Origin: Sphingobacterium faecium
GTDB lineage: Bacteria; Bacteroidota; Bacteroidia; Sphingobacteriales; Sphingobacteriaceae
Direction of reading: 5' to 3'
Length of the DNA: 64,000 bases
Assembly: GCF_003054045.1 (NCBI RefSeq)
Contig: NZ_QBKH01000010.1
Location: 52,368 to 116,367, forward strand
This document shows positions 8,438 to 17,578 of the stretch, one piece after another. Made by a program: the position numbers and the translations under genes. The notes below the pieces were generated by a model, which did no database searches, was not told where the DNA came from, and saw nothing but the letters and a program-made list of their open reading frames with translations. Positions within the stretch are counted from its first letter, which is position 1. Each line of letters starts with the position of its first letter.

Positions 8438-9286
8438 ATGGAAGAAAAAGAATTACAGGCTTTGGTACACCTATTGGATGATCCGGATCAACTTATTGCT
8501 GAGGAAATTGAAAATAAGCTCTTAAGTTTAGGTCCTGATATCATTCCCTCTCTTGAAGAATATTGGGAATCGGCATTTGATCCTTATATCCAAGAGCGGT
8601 TAGAAAAAATTATCCACGCGATACAATTTGATCAAACGAAGAGTGAGCTTTTAGTTTGGAAAATGAGCAACTCATTTAACCTCCTAGAGGGCTTATTGAT
8701 TATTAACAGCTACCAATACCCTTCTTACAATAATAATCTCATACGCATCACCATAGAGGAGCTAAAACGAGAGATATGGATGGAACTGCGCTATGAAATG
8801 ACTCCTTATGAAAAAGTATCCTTGATGAATTATGTTTTATTTGAAAAATTTGGTCTTTCAGGAAATACAAATGACTATCATAATCCTCAAAATTCATTTA
8901 TTGGAAGGGTATTGGAATCCAAAAAGGGAAATCCGTTAACACTTTCTTGTATTTATAGCATCGTTGCTCAAAAATTAGATATCCCGATTTTTGGCATTAA
9001 CCTGCCTAAACATTTTATTCTATCTTATTTAGCTGAGAACCAAACTGAGGATCACTTATTATTTTATCTAAACGCTTTTAATAAGGGGCAAGTGATGCAG
9101 AAGGCTGATGTGATTTCATTTCTGAAACAGCTTAATCTTCCATTATCAAAAGAATTTATGATGCCTTGTGACAATGTAACGATACTAAAAAGAGTATTAC
9201 GCAATCTTGTCACGGCTTATGAACAAAATGAAAGTGCCAGTAAGAAACAAGAAGTCGAAATACTCTTTAAACTCTTAGAAGATTAG
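8438..9286 (+). CDS. SirB1-like (transglutaminase-core-2) family protein
   Basis: A cytoplasmic protein of 282 residues without a signal peptide. The first 70 residues are helical and HEAT-like; the remainder matches the SirB1/Transglut_core2 family, with the diagnostic KGNPLTLSCIY stretch followed by AQKLDIPIFGINLPKHFIL. The biochemical role of the family is not settled; in enterobacteria sirB1 lies near RNA-modification and KDO genes. The ATG at 8438 is chosen; a TTG two codons earlier is less likely. It converges with the lipoprotein gene at 9291: only four bases separate the stop codons, and a weak 8-bp inverted repeat (9277-9284 with 9296-9303) overlaps both ends. Confidence 0.8.
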   Translation: MEEKELQALVHLLDDPDQLIAEEIENKLLSLGPDIIPSLEEYWESAFDPYIQERLEKIIHAIQFDQTKSELLVWKMSNSFNLLEGLLIINSYQYPSYNNNLIRITIEELKREIWMELRYEMTPYEKVSLMNYVLFEKFGLSGNTNDYHNPQNSFIGRVLESKKGNPLTLSCIYSIVAQKLDIPIFGINLPKHFILSYLAENQTEDHLLFYLNAFNKGQVMQKADVISFLKQLNLPLSKEFMMPCDNVTILKRVLRNLVTAYEQNESASKKQEVEILFKLLED

Positions 9287-9290
9287 TAGA

Positions 9291-10421
9291 TTATAAATCT
9301 TCTCCTGGTCCTCTTGCATCCAATGATAAGGCAACGGGGGTCAATGTATATTGTTTGATCTTATTTGGAGCTACATTGCCTGTATCATTAATTAAGAAAC
9401 GGGAAACAATTTTCGTATCTCCATCGGCTACATAAAGGTATTTTGCTCCATCGCGATTGTCTATCGCAACATCCAATGGTCTTACTAAACCAGTTGCGCT
9501 ACCTGTAATAATACGTGTGGGTTCAATTGCACGATCACCTGTGGCCGATAATAACGAAGAAGCTTTTTCAAACAATAAGATCCGACCAACTTTTGCGTTT
9601 CCTTCAGTTCCTGCTGTATAACAGGCTACCGCCAATAAATCTTGGCGTGCCGAATAACTAAATCCTCTCACTTCACCCTGATTTGCGATCGTTAAAACCG
9701 CTTTTGGTGGAAATTGAGTTGCTGTTAAAACTGAATCTGCAGGAAGATTTTTTCTCAATATATCTCGAAATATGGCTATTCCTCTCTTCTCCCCTGTGAC
9801 TGACATTAATAAATCGGCATTATCTTCGGTGTTCTTAAAAGCCATCGTCCAAGGAGTAAGTGTTCCTAAGGCTATTTCCTGAGATCTTTTAGCTTTTCCT
9901 CTGAAATTTCCAGGCTTTTGAAATAAGTAAATATGTGAAGGATTGGATCCAGCACCAAGATTAGACACGTACAGATTTTCAGAACCCTTATTATAATGAT
10001 AAGCTAATCCCGTCACATTTCTCAATAAACCATTTGAAATTAAGCCTTTATAAGCAGGAGCTCCTGTCTTTGCATTTACAGACATGACTTGAATACTTGT
10101 ATCATTTACCGAGCCAGCACCATTAGCACTGCTTTGAAAAATAAACTTTGCAATTGGGCTAAAGGATATTCCGGCACCACCTTTTATTCCTGAATTATAA
10201 GATAAAGCAGGTTCGAAAGTTAAAGTATCAGCACGATCAATGATATCAATATTATTGTAGGGAGGCCGAGATTCATCCAATTGAAATTCGGAAAAAGAAA
10301 TATAAAGTCTGGAAACAGAAATCTTTGCTAAAGCTGGTTCATCGTCTTCTCGTACACAAGAAGTTAAACATGTTACAATCGCAAAAAAAAGCAGTGTGAT
10401 ATATAGTGGTAGTGATTTCAT
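9291..10421 (-). CDS. Lipoprotein of unknown function, beta-propeller-like
   Basis: A 376-residue envelope lipoprotein. The N-terminus has a lysine, a hydrophobic stretch and the lipobox LTSC with Cys 22, followed by VREDDEP. The rest is rich in short beta-strand-like segments such as KYLYVADGDTKIVSRFL and RPLDVAIDNRDG, the kind of text seen in NHL or SMP-30-like propellers, but I could not assign a named family. The acidic DDE just after the Cys resembles surface-export signals described for Bacteroidota lipoproteins. A -7 box, TAAATTTG, lies on the minus strand at 10448-10441. It is transcribed alone and overlaps nothing. Confidence 0.8.
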   Translation of the reverse strand: MKSLPLYITLLFFAIVTCLTSCVREDDEPALAKISVSRLYISFSEFQLDESRPPYNNIDIIDRADTLTFEPALSYNSGIKGGAGISFSPIAKFIFQSSANGAGSVNDTSIQVMSVNAKTGAPAYKGLISNGLLRNVTGLAYHYNKGSENLYVSNLGAGSNPSHIYLFQKPGNFRGKAKRSQEIALGTLTPWTMAFKNTEDNADLLMSVTGEKRGIAIFRDILRKNLPADSVLTATQFPPKAVLTIANQGEVRGFSYSARQDLLAVACYTAGTEGNAKVGRILLFEKASSLLSATGDRAIEPTRIITGSATGLVRPLDVAIDNRDGAKYLYVADGDTKIVSRFLINDTGNVAPNKIKQYTLTPVALSLDARGPGEDL

Positions 10422-10440
10422 TTTTAATCTGATATAGGTA

Positions 10441-10448
10441 CAAATTTA
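10441..10448 (-). promoter_or_regulatory. -7 box for the lipoprotein gene
   Basis: On the minus strand the bases read TAAATTTG, a full match to the Bacteroidota -7 consensus TAnnTTTG, ending 19 bases before the ATG at 10421. No good -33 element is seen. Confidence 0.4.
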
Positions 10449-10576
10449 CAAATATGATCGAATATAAAGATAAAAAAAGAGAGATTCAGTATGCGCGTAT
10501 AAATTCTATTTCTCAAATATTTGTTAGTTCAGTACTTTTTGAGTAAAATTGCCAAACTTTTATCAGTAAAATAGCA

Positions 10577-11227
10577 ATGGAAGAGAAGGAGTTCATCAGA
10601 GAAAAGTTAACATTACCTAATGAAGGCAAGAATTTGCTTTTGCATTCTTGCTGTGCGCCCTGTGCTGGTGAAGTAATGGAAGCTTTGATCAGCTCAGATA
10701 TCAAATTTACGATCTATTTCTACAATCCCAATATTCATCCTCGTAAAGAGTATGATTTACGGAAAGAGGAAAATATTCGTTTTGCAGAAAAACATCATAT
10801 TCCTTTTATCGATGCAGACTATGATGTAGATCATTGGTTTGATCTGGCAAAAGGAATGGAGAACGAACCTGAGAAAGGTATTCGTTGTACGATGTGTTTT
10901 GACATGCGCTTTGAGAAAACAGCAGAATATGCTGCTGCAAATGGATTTGATGTGATTTCAAGTTCACTTGGAATCTCCAGATGGAAAAACATGGATCAGA
11001 TCAACGATTGTGGTGTGCGTGCTGCATCCCGTTACGAAGGGATGGATTACTGGACATTCAACTGGAGAAAGAAAGGCGGTGCCATTCGCATGTTAGAAAT
11101 ATCTAAAAAAGAACGGTTCTACATGCAAGAATACTGTGGCTGTGCTTACTCTTTACGAGACACCAATCGGTGGCGAATGGAAACTGGTAGAGAAAAAATA
11201 GAGTTAGGTAAAAATTATTATGAATAA
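10577..11227 (+). CDS. queH: Epoxyqueuosine reductase QueH
   Basis: QueH (formerly DUF208) carries out the last step of queuosine synthesis, reducing epoxyqueuosine to queuosine in tRNA, and replaces the unrelated QueG. The 216-residue protein shows the cysteine pattern of the family: HSCCAPC (Cys 25, 26, 29), CTMC (Cys 104, 107) and YCGC (Cys 187, 189), which hold the iron-sulfur cluster and metal site. HSCCAPC near the N-terminus and the SSSLGISRWKNMDQIN block are typical. It is a single gene, 155 bases from the divergent lipoprotein; no preQ1-type riboswitch was recognised upstream. Confidence 0.93.
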   Translation: MEEKEFIREKLTLPNEGKNLLLHSCCAPCAGEVMEALISSDIKFTIYFYNPNIHPRKEYDLRKEENIRFAEKHHIPFIDADYDVDHWFDLAKGMENEPEKGIRCTMCFDMRFEKTAEYAAANGFDVISSSLGISRWKNMDQINDCGVRAASRYEGMDYWTFNWRKKGGAIRMLEISKKERFYMQEYCGCAYSLRDTNRWRMETGREKIELGKNYYE

Positions 11228-11308
11228 CCGCTTGCTGAAAGGCATATAAGTGAATTAAGATTGAAATATATTTTTAAAAAAAAGTTTCAATTCTAACTTA
11301 TTTATATA

Positions 11309-11316
11309 TACCTTTG
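11309..11316 (+). promoter_or_regulatory. -7 box upstream of the yceD-rpmF genes
   Basis: TACCTTTG matches TAnnTTTG exactly and ends 19 bases before the GTG start at 11336. It is the best promoter candidate for the yceD-rpmF pair. Confidence 0.5.
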
Positions 11317-11335
11317 CAGGCTCAAATGCAAGATT

Positions 11336-11872
11336 GTGAAACATCTAAAACAATACAGAATACCGTTTTCGGGGCTAAATGCAGGGAAGCACAATTTTGA
11401 GTTTGAAATAAATAAAAAGTTCTTTGATTGTTTTGAGCATTCCATTGTTAAAGATGGTCATCTAACAGCAAATGTCGAATTACAGAAGCAAGAAAATTTG
11501 CTTATTCTGAATTTCACAGTTGTTGGGGATATCCAATTGACATGCGATATTTGTTTAAGCGAGTTTCCATCGCCGATAACAGTGAAAGAACGGATATTAG
11601 TCAAATTCACAGCTGAGGACTGGACAGATAATACAGAAGAAGTATTGGTATTATCTAAAAGCGATCATGAGCTAGACCTGACTGAATTGCTATATGAGTA
11701 TATCAATTTGGCAGTCCCTTTGTTTACGAAATGTAGTGATCAAGGAAGAAATATTACTTGTGATCCTGAAATGTTAGCACATATATCCATTGAGCAACCA
11801 AAGGAAGATCAAGCAGAAGAAGAAAACATTGACCCACGTTGGGCCGCATTAAGAAATATTAAAAATAACTAA
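11336..11872 (+). CDS. yceD: YceD/DUF177 family protein
   Basis: A 178-residue cytoplasmic protein of the DUF177 family that sits next to rpmF in a wide range of bacteria; members have been linked to 23S rRNA metabolism. The pair CDIC plus a later Cys (CSDQGRNITC) resembles the family's conserved cysteines. Translation is taken from GTG at 11336 because the next residues, KHLKQYRIPFSGL, fit the expected N-terminus and no in-frame ATG lies upstream. The gene ends 14 bases before rpmF, so the two should be one transcript. Confidence 0.85.
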   Translation: MKHLKQYRIPFSGLNAGKHNFEFEINKKFFDCFEHSIVKDGHLTANVELQKQENLLILNFTVVGDIQLTCDICLSEFPSPITVKERILVKFTAEDWTDNTEEVLVLSKSDHELDLTELLYEYINLAVPLFTKCSDQGRNITCDPEMLAHISIEQPKEDQAEEENIDPRWAALRNIKNN

Positions 11873-11886
11873 AACAGAAATACGAG

Positions 11887-12078
11887 ATGGCACATCCAAA
11901 GCGTAAGACTTCTAAATCAAGAAGAGACAAAAGAAGAACACATTATAAAGCAGACAGACCTAGCTTAAGCATTTGTAAAGAAACTGGTGCAGTTCATTTA
12001 CCACACCGTGCATACACTGTAGATGGTAATTTGTACTACAACGGTAAATTGATCATTGAAAATACAGCTGTTGTCTAA
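11887..12078 (+). CDS. rpmF: Large ribosomal subunit protein bL32
   Basis: A 63-residue, strongly basic protein starting MAHPKRKTSKSRRDKRR, the typical N-terminus of bL32. It lacks the two CxxC zinc-binding pairs found in some bL32 forms, so it is the zinc-independent type. It lies in the conserved order yceD-rpmF-plsX-fabH, and a terminator at 12101 lies between it and plsX. Confidence 0.97.
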   Translation: MAHPKRKTSKSRRDKRRTHYKADRPSLSICKETGAVHLPHRAYTVDGNLYYNGKLIIENTAVV

Positions 12079-12100
12079 CTTAGATCTTTCAGAACATAAA

Positions 12101-12154
12101 ACATCCCAAAACGAGTATAATTTTCAAATTATACTTTAATTTGGGATGTTTTTT
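12101..12154 (+). terminator. Terminator between rpmF and plsX
   Basis: ACATCCCAAA (12101-12110) pairs with TTTGGGATGT (12140-12149); an inner GTATAA/TTATAC stem extends it, and TTTTTT follows. Confidence 0.8.
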
Positions 12155-12184
12155 GCGTATTATTGACTTGAAAAATAATCACGA

Positions 12185-13123
12185 ATGAAGATTGGTTTAG
12201 ATATTTTAGGTGGCGATTATGCCCCTAAAGCAACAATATTAGGTGCTATAGAAGCTCAACAACTCTTATCAGAAGATCAAAAACTTGTTCTTTTTGGTGA
12301 TGAGCAAGAGACGAAGATACTTATTGAGAAAGCGGGGGGTAATCCTTCAGACTTTGAATATATACATGCACCCGAAAATATCAGTATGGGTGAACACCCT
12401 ACTAAAGCGATTACACAAAAACCTAATTCTAGTATAGCCAAAGGCTTTGAATTACTAAAAAATGGGGAAATTGACTCTTTTGCTTCTGCCGGTAATACTG
12501 GTGCGATGCTTGTCGGATCAATTTTTAGTGTAAAAACAGTACCCGGCGTATTAAGACCTGCTATTACGACCATTGTCCCGAAGCTAAAATCTGGTTTTGG
12601 ATTACTACTTGATGTCGGCGCTAATGCAGATTGTAAACCCGAAATGCTCAATCAATTTGCCATTTTGGGAAGCTTGTATTCGCAGCACATGTTTGGCATC
12701 CCTTCGCCAAAAGTGGGTTTATTAAACATCGGTGAAGAAGAAGAAAAAGGAAATATCCTAACCACAACCACCTATCCCCTCTTAAAAAATAACGATCGTA
12801 TTAACTTCATCGGAAATGCCGAAGGCCGAGATCTGTTTTCAGATATTGCTGACGTATACGTTTGTGATGGTTTTACAGGGAATGTTGTTTTAAAGCTAGC
12901 AGAATCATTTTACGTAGTAACTTTGAAAAAGGGATTCAAAGATGAATTCTTCGATCGATTCAACTACGAGCAATATGGAGGTAGTCCTGTTTTAGGAGTT
13001 AATGCTCCTGTTATAATAGGCCATGGAATTTCGACTCCTCAGGCTATTAAAAATATGGTTTTACAATCTAGAGATATGATCCAGTCAGATTTTATTGACA
13101 AAATCAGATCTGCTTTTAATTAA
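12185..13123 (+). CDS. plsX: Phosphate acyltransferase PlsX
   Basis: PlsX converts acyl-ACP and phosphate to acyl-phosphate, the donor for PlsY in phosphatidic acid synthesis. The 312-residue protein has the family N-terminus MKIGLDILGGDYAP, the AGNTGAM segment and EGRDLF. It is peripheral to the cytoplasmic membrane. It is followed after five bases by fabH, in the conserved plsX-fabH pairing that couples phospholipid and fatty-acid synthesis. Length and motifs are normal. Confidence 0.96.
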   Translation: MKIGLDILGGDYAPKATILGAIEAQQLLSEDQKLVLFGDEQETKILIEKAGGNPSDFEYIHAPENISMGEHPTKAITQKPNSSIAKGFELLKNGEIDSFASAGNTGAMLVGSIFSVKTVPGVLRPAITTIVPKLKSGFGLLLDVGANADCKPEMLNQFAILGSLYSQHMFGIPSPKVGLLNIGEEEEKGNILTTTTYPLLKNNDRINFIGNAEGRDLFSDIADVYVCDGFTGNVVLKLAESFYVVTLKKGFKDEFFDRFNYEQYGGSPVLGVNAPVIIGHGISTPQAIKNMVLQSRDMIQSDFIDKIRSAFN

Positions 13124-13128
13124 ATTAT

Positions 13129-14118
13129 ATGTCAAAAATTCATGCTGCAATTACGGCAGTGGGGGGATATGTACCTGATTATATCCTCACAAATAAAGAG
13201 CTGGAAACTATGGTTGAAACCAATGACGAGTGGATTGTATCTCGTACGGGTATCAAAGAACGTAGAATCTTAAAAGGAGAAGGTAAAGCGACTTCAGACC
13301 TTGCTGTACCTGCGGTACAACAATTATTGGAAAAAAGAGGAATAGCTGCTACAGATATTGATTTGATCATCTTCTGTACGAGTACTCCTGATATGCTTTT
13401 CCCAGCTACAGCCAATATCTTAGCAGATAAAATTGGAGCTAAAAATGCTTGGGGTTATGATCTACAGGCTGCTTGCTCTGGATTTCTTTTTGGATTGACA
13501 ACAGGGGTTCAATTTATTGAATCGGGCAAACACAAAAAAGTATTGGTAGTCGGTGCTGATAAAATGTCATCAGTAGTGAACTACCAAGATCGTAATACTT
13601 GTATTTTATTTGGCGACGGCTGCGGTGTGGTTTTATTGGAGCCTAACACTGATGGAATGGGTATTCAGGATAGTATCTTGAAAACGGATGGTTCTGGTGG
13701 CCAATATTTAAATATTAAAGGTGGTGGTTCTTTGAACCCTGCATCGCATGCTACTGTAGACGCTGGTTTGCACTATGCTTATCAAGAAGGAAAAACCGTA
13801 TTTAAATTTGCTGTTACCAACATGGCTAATGTAGCGGCCGAGATTATGGAGAAAAATAATCTCCAAGCGTCGGATATCGCTTATTTAGTACCGCATCAAG
13901 CTAATAAACGTATTATCGATGCAACGGCAGAACGTGCTGGTCTACCAGAAGAAAAAGTAATGATTAATATTCAAAAATATGGTAATACCACAAGTGCCAC
14001 TATTCCTTTATGCTTATGGGAATGGGAAAATAAACTAAAAAAAGGGGATAACCTGATTTTGGCAGCTTTTGGCGGTGGATTTACTTGGGGATCTGTATAC
14101 TTAAAATGGGCTTACTAA
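13129..14118 (+). CDS. fabH: 3-oxoacyl-ACP synthase III (FabH)
   Basis: FabH condenses acetyl-CoA (or a branched primer) with malonyl-ACP to start fatty-acid synthesis. The 329-residue sequence has the catalytic triad: Cys 116 in AACSGF, His 256 in PHQANKR and Asn 286 in GNTTSATIP, plus the C-terminal GGGFTWGSVYLKW. It probably accepts branched-chain primers as in other Bacteroidota, but specificity cannot be read from these motifs. It lies five bases after plsX and 80 before accB. Confidence 0.96.
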   Translation: MSKIHAAITAVGGYVPDYILTNKELETMVETNDEWIVSRTGIKERRILKGEGKATSDLAVPAVQQLLEKRGIAATDIDLIIFCTSTPDMLFPATANILADKIGAKNAWGYDLQAACSGFLFGLTTGVQFIESGKHKKVLVVGADKMSSVVNYQDRNTCILFGDGCGVVLLEPNTDGMGIQDSILKTDGSGGQYLNIKGGGSLNPASHATVDAGLHYAYQEGKTVFKFAVTNMANVAAEIMEKNNLQASDIAYLVPHQANKRIIDATAERAGLPEEKVMINIQKYGNTTSATIPLCLWEWENKLKKGDNLILAAFGGGFTWGSVYLKWAY

Positions 14119-14198
14119 GTACAAATATTATTTTGTAGCTTTGAAGGCTGTTTTAAGATTTTTAATAATTAACACTAAAATATTTAACCTGCATAACT

Positions 14199-14669
14199 AT
14201 GGGTATGGACATTAAACAAATTCAAGACTTGATTAAATTCGTTTCAAAATCAGGTGTGAATGAAGTAGCAATCGAAGAAAAAGATTTCAAAATTACGATA
14301 AAAACAAATCAGGAGCCTACATATGTAACAGCTTCGGTTCCAGTTGCAGCAGCACCAATGGCAGCGGCTCCTCAACCTGCAGCAGTTACTCCAGCAGCTG
14401 CTCCTGCGGCAGTTTCTGAGGACGCTAATTTTATCACTATCAAATCTCCAATGATCGGAACTTTTTACCGTTCTGCGGGACCAGGTAAACCATCATTTGT
14501 AAATGCTGGTGACGAAATCAATACCGGTAATGTATTGTGTATCATTGAAGCGATGAAATTATTCAATGAAATTGAATCTGAAGTTTCAGGTAAAATTGTT
14601 AAAATCTTGGTAGAAGATGCTCAACCAGTTGAGTTTGATCAACCATTATTCTTGGTAGATCCTAGATAA
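14199..14669 (+). CDS. accB: Biotin carboxyl carrier protein of acetyl-CoA carboxylase
   Basis: AccB carries the biotin that shuttles CO2 between AccC and the carboxyltransferase. The 156-residue protein has an N-terminal helical part, an Ala/Pro-rich linker (about residues 48-76) and a C-terminal biotinyl domain with the biotinylation motif EAMKL, Lys 120. The start could also be the second Met (codon 3). accC follows, with the predicted ATG 82 bases downstream, in the usual accB-accC order. Confidence 0.96.
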   Translation: MGMDIKQIQDLIKFVSKSGVNEVAIEEKDFKITIKTNQEPTYVTASVPVAAAPMAAAPQPAAVTPAAAPAAVSEDANFITIKSPMIGTFYRSAGPGKPSFVNAGDEINTGNVLCIIEAMKLFNEIESEVSGKIVKILVEDAQPVEFDQPLFLVDPR

Positions 14670-14751
14670 ACAATCGCCAATATTTTTATTGTCGATCAAC
14701 ATGAGCGCACAGCAACTGTGCACTCATACCTCAAAACTTACAGAAAATACA

Positions 14752-16101
14752 ATGTTTAAAAAAATATTAATAGCTAATAGAGGAGAAATCGCTTTACGTA
14801 TCATCCGCACATGTCGCGAAATGGGTATCAAAAGTGTAGCCGTTTATTCAACAGCTGATAAGGATAGTTTACACGTTCGTTTTGCGGATGAAGCTGTTTG
14901 TATCGGTCCTCCTGCCAGTAAAGATTCTTACTTAAACATCCCAAATATTATCTCAGCTGCTGAGTTAACAAATGCAGATGCGATACATCCTGGATATGGT
15001 TTCTTAGCAGAAAACGCTCGGTTTTCGGCAATATGTGCACAATATGGTATCAAATTTATTGGTCCCACTGCTGAGCAGATTGAAAAGATGGGCGATAAAT
15101 CTCAAGCAAAAGATACCATGAAACAAGCTGGCGTACCTACGGTACCTGGTTCAGATGGTCTTTTGAGCTCATTACAAGAAGGTATTAAACTTGCTAAAGA
15201 AATCGGATACCCGGTTATCATTAAAGCTACGGCTGGTGGTGGCGGTAAAGGTATGCGCATTATTTGGAAAGAAGAAGAATTTGAACATGCTTGGGATTCT
15301 GCACGTCAGGAATCAGCTGCTGCCTTCGGTAACGACGGTATGTATCTAGAGAAATATGTAGAAGAGCCAAGACATATTGAAATTCAAGTAGTAGGTGATC
15401 AATATGGTACTGTATGTCACTTATCTGAAAGAGATTGTTCTATTCAACGTCGTCACCAAAAATTATTGGAAGAAGCTCCTTCTCCTTTCATTACACCGGA
15501 ATTACGTCAGAAAATGGGCGAAGCGGCAATCAAAGGCGCTAGGGCTGTTAACTATGAAGGTGCAGGTACAGTAGAGTTTTTAGTTGATAAAAACCGTAAC
15601 TTTTACTTCATGGAAATGAATACACGTATTCAAGTGGAGCACCCAGTAACGGAGGAAGTCATTAATTTTGATTTAATCAAAGAACAGATCAAAGTTGCTG
15701 CTGGCATCCCGATTTCAGGAAAAAACTACGAGCCTACGATGCATGCTATCGAATGCCGTATCAATGCTGAAGATCCATTTAACAACTTCCGCCCATCACC
15801 AGGAAAGATAACTAATTTCCATTCACCTGGTGGTCATGGTGTACGTATCGATACGCATGTATATGCTGGTTACACAATTCCACCATATTATGACTCGATG
15901 ATCGCTAAGGTAATCTGTGTGGCACAAACGCGTGAAGAAGCCATTTCAACAATGGAAAGAGCTTTAAGCGAATTTGTTATCGAAGGTATTAAAACAACAA
16001 TACCTCTTCATTTACGCTTAATGCGTGATCCTAACTTCAGAGCAGGTAACTTTACAACCAAGTTTATGGAAAGTTTTGACCTTTCTGAAGATCATGTATA
16101 A
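14752..16101 (+). CDS. accC: Biotin carboxylase subunit of acetyl-CoA carboxylase
   Basis: AccC uses ATP to carboxylate the biotin on AccB. From the ATG at 14752 it is 449 residues, the usual AccC length, beginning MFKKILIANRGEIALR. The ATP-grasp glycine loop GGGGKGMR, the HLSERDCSIQRRHQK block and the EMNTRIQVEHPVTE block are all present. The frame stays open further upstream (TTG at 14689, ATG at 14701), but those residues do not resemble AccC, so the later ATG is preferred. A terminator follows at 16128, so accB-accC end this group. Confidence 0.96.
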   Translation: MFKKILIANRGEIALRIIRTCREMGIKSVAVYSTADKDSLHVRFADEAVCIGPPASKDSYLNIPNIISAAELTNADAIHPGYGFLAENARFSAICAQYGIKFIGPTAEQIEKMGDKSQAKDTMKQAGVPTVPGSDGLLSSLQEGIKLAKEIGYPVIIKATAGGGGKGMRIIWKEEEFEHAWDSARQESAAAFGNDGMYLEKYVEEPRHIEIQVVGDQYGTVCHLSERDCSIQRRHQKLLEEAPSPFITPELRQKMGEAAIKGARAVNYEGAGTVEFLVDKNRNFYFMEMNTRIQVEHPVTEEVINFDLIKEQIKVAAGIPISGKNYEPTMHAIECRINAEDPFNNFRPSPGKITNFHSPGGHGVRIDTHVYAGYTIPPYYDSMIAKVICVAQTREEAISTMERALSEFVIEGIKTTIPLHLRLMRDPNFRAGNFTTKFMESFDLSEDHV

Positions 16102-16127
16102 TAAAATTATCTTTACATAGATAAAAA

Positions 16128-16160
16128 ATACCATTCTTTTCAATAAGAATGGTATTTTTG
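16128..16160 (+). terminator. Terminator after accC
   Basis: ATACCATTCTT and AAGAATGGTAT form an 11-bp stem with a six-base loop, followed by TTTTG. Confidence 0.85.
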
Positions 16161-16176
16161 TTTACAAACAATTTTT

Positions 16177-17046
16177 ATGAGTACTACAGAACGGAAAAGC
16201 CTAGTCGAATCTATAAAAGATAAAGGAAAAAATTTAGAAGCAGAAATGTCATTCTTTGATCATCTCGAAGTGTTGAGATGGCATTTGGTTCGTTCGGTGA
16301 TTGCAATTTGTATTTTCGCAGGTTTATCTTTCACTTTCTATGATTTCGTTTTCAACGAAATCATCATGGGACCAAAGAAGTTGGATTTCTGGACATACAG
16401 AATGATGTGTATTGTTGGCAATAAGTTTAACATTGATGGATTCTGTGTAGAACACATTCCTTTCAATATTATTAACACGGAGTTAGCTGGACAGTTTATG
16501 TTGCAAATTAACTCTTGTTTGCTCATGTCTTTATTATTAGGATTTCCCTATATTTTGTTTGAAATCTGGCTTTTTATTAAACCTGCACTTACAGATATAG
16601 AACGAAGATCGGCTCGTGGTTTTGTCTTTTATGCAACCTTATTGTTTGTATTAGGGGTACTATTTGGCTACTACGTTGTCGTTCCTTTATCGGTCAATTT
16701 CTTAGCTAATATTTCGTTAAGTATTGAAATTACCAATCAGATTACCATTGACTCTTACCTGTCAACAATAGCAACTCTATCATTAGGTTGTGGTCTTGTG
16801 TTCTTATTACCGATATTGATCTTTATTCTATCAAAATTAGGTATTATGACTCCAGAGTTTATGCGCGCTAGTAGAAGATACGCAACAGTAATTATTCTGG
16901 TTGTTGCAGCGATCATCACGCCTACTGCTGATGTCATCACGATGTTGACCGTAGCTACCCCGATGTTTCTTCTATATGAAATCAGTATCTTAGTATCGGC
17001 TAAGGTGAAAAAACAAAAATTAGCACAAGAAAAAAATAATATATAA
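16177..17046 (+). CDS. tatC: Sec-independent protein translocase subunit TatC
   Basis: TatC is the membrane receptor for twin-arginine signal peptides. The 289-residue protein has six predicted spans; before the first is the conserved segment MSFFDHLEVLRWHL, which matches the family's HLxELR box. The long periplasmic first loop (about residues 65-110) is typical of Bacteroidota TatC. The stop codon overlaps the rpiB ATG by one base, so translation is probably coupled. A plausible Tat client lies at 30678. Confidence 0.94.
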   Translation: MSTTERKSLVESIKDKGKNLEAEMSFFDHLEVLRWHLVRSVIAICIFAGLSFTFYDFVFNEIIMGPKKLDFWTYRMMCIVGNKFNIDGFCVEHIPFNIINTELAGQFMLQINSCLLMSLLLGFPYILFEIWLFIKPALTDIERRSARGFVFYATLLFVLGVLFGYYVVVPLSVNFLANISLSIEITNQITIDSYLSTIATLSLGCGLVFLLPILIFILSKLGIMTPEFMRASRRYATVIILVVAAIITPTADVITMLTVATPMFLLYEISILVSAKVKKQKLAQEKNNI

Positions 17047-17492
17047 TGAGTACTTTAAAAACAATTGCAATAGGAAGTGATCATGCAGGTTTTGAATACA
17101 AAACAGCTATCGTAGCATTATTAAAAGAATTAGGCTACGAGGTGAAAGATTTCGGACCCTACAACAGCGATTCGGTTGATTATCCAGATTACGCTCACCC
17201 TGTAGCAAATGAAGTTGAGAATCAAAAAGCAGAACTAGGTGTATTGATTTGCGGTAGTGCAAATGGTGTAGCTATTACTGCAAACAAACATCAGGGAATT
17301 CGTGCATCTATTGCTTGGTTGGAAGAAATTGCCGCTTTAGCACGTCAACATAATGACGCAAATGTGGTCTGTATACCGGCTCGATTTATTGATCTAGAAC
17401 TTGCAAAATCTATTGTAAAAACATTCGTTACAACGGAATTTGAGGGTGGTAGACATGCAACTCGCGTTAATAAAATTGCCTGTGGTTGTTAA
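17046..17492 (+). CDS. rpiB: Ribose-5-phosphate isomerase B
   Basis: RpiB interconverts ribose-5-phosphate and ribulose-5-phosphate in the pentose phosphate pathway. The 148-residue protein shows GSDHAGFEYK near the N-terminus and the catalytic Cys 69 in CGSANGVAITANK, with RQHNDANV and the C-terminal FEGGRHATRV block. Length is normal. It is coupled to tatC by a one-base overlap; a terminator follows. Confidence 0.95.
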   Translation: MSTLKTIAIGSDHAGFEYKTAIVALLKELGYEVKDFGPYNSDSVDYPDYAHPVANEVENQKAELGVLICGSANGVAITANKHQGIRASIAWLEEIAALARQHNDANVVCIPARFIDLELAKSIVKTFVTTEFEGGRHATRVNKIACGC

Positions 17493-17511
17493 TTTAACAT
17501 AATTTAATAAG

Positions 17512-17550
17512 CGGAGAAAGGGTTTATATATACTTTTTCTCCGTTTTTTT
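17512..17550 (+). terminator. Terminator after rpiB
   Basis: CGGAGAAA (17512-17519) pairs with TTTCTCCG (17536-17543), followed by seven T. Confidence 0.85.
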
Positions 17551-17578
17551 TGTTCTATTTGTTCTAAATGAAAAAACA

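Noticed and set aside
14689..14751. Longer AccC starting at TTG 14689 or ATG 14701
   Set aside because: The extra residues do not resemble AccC, and the ATG at 14752 gives the normal N-terminus and length.
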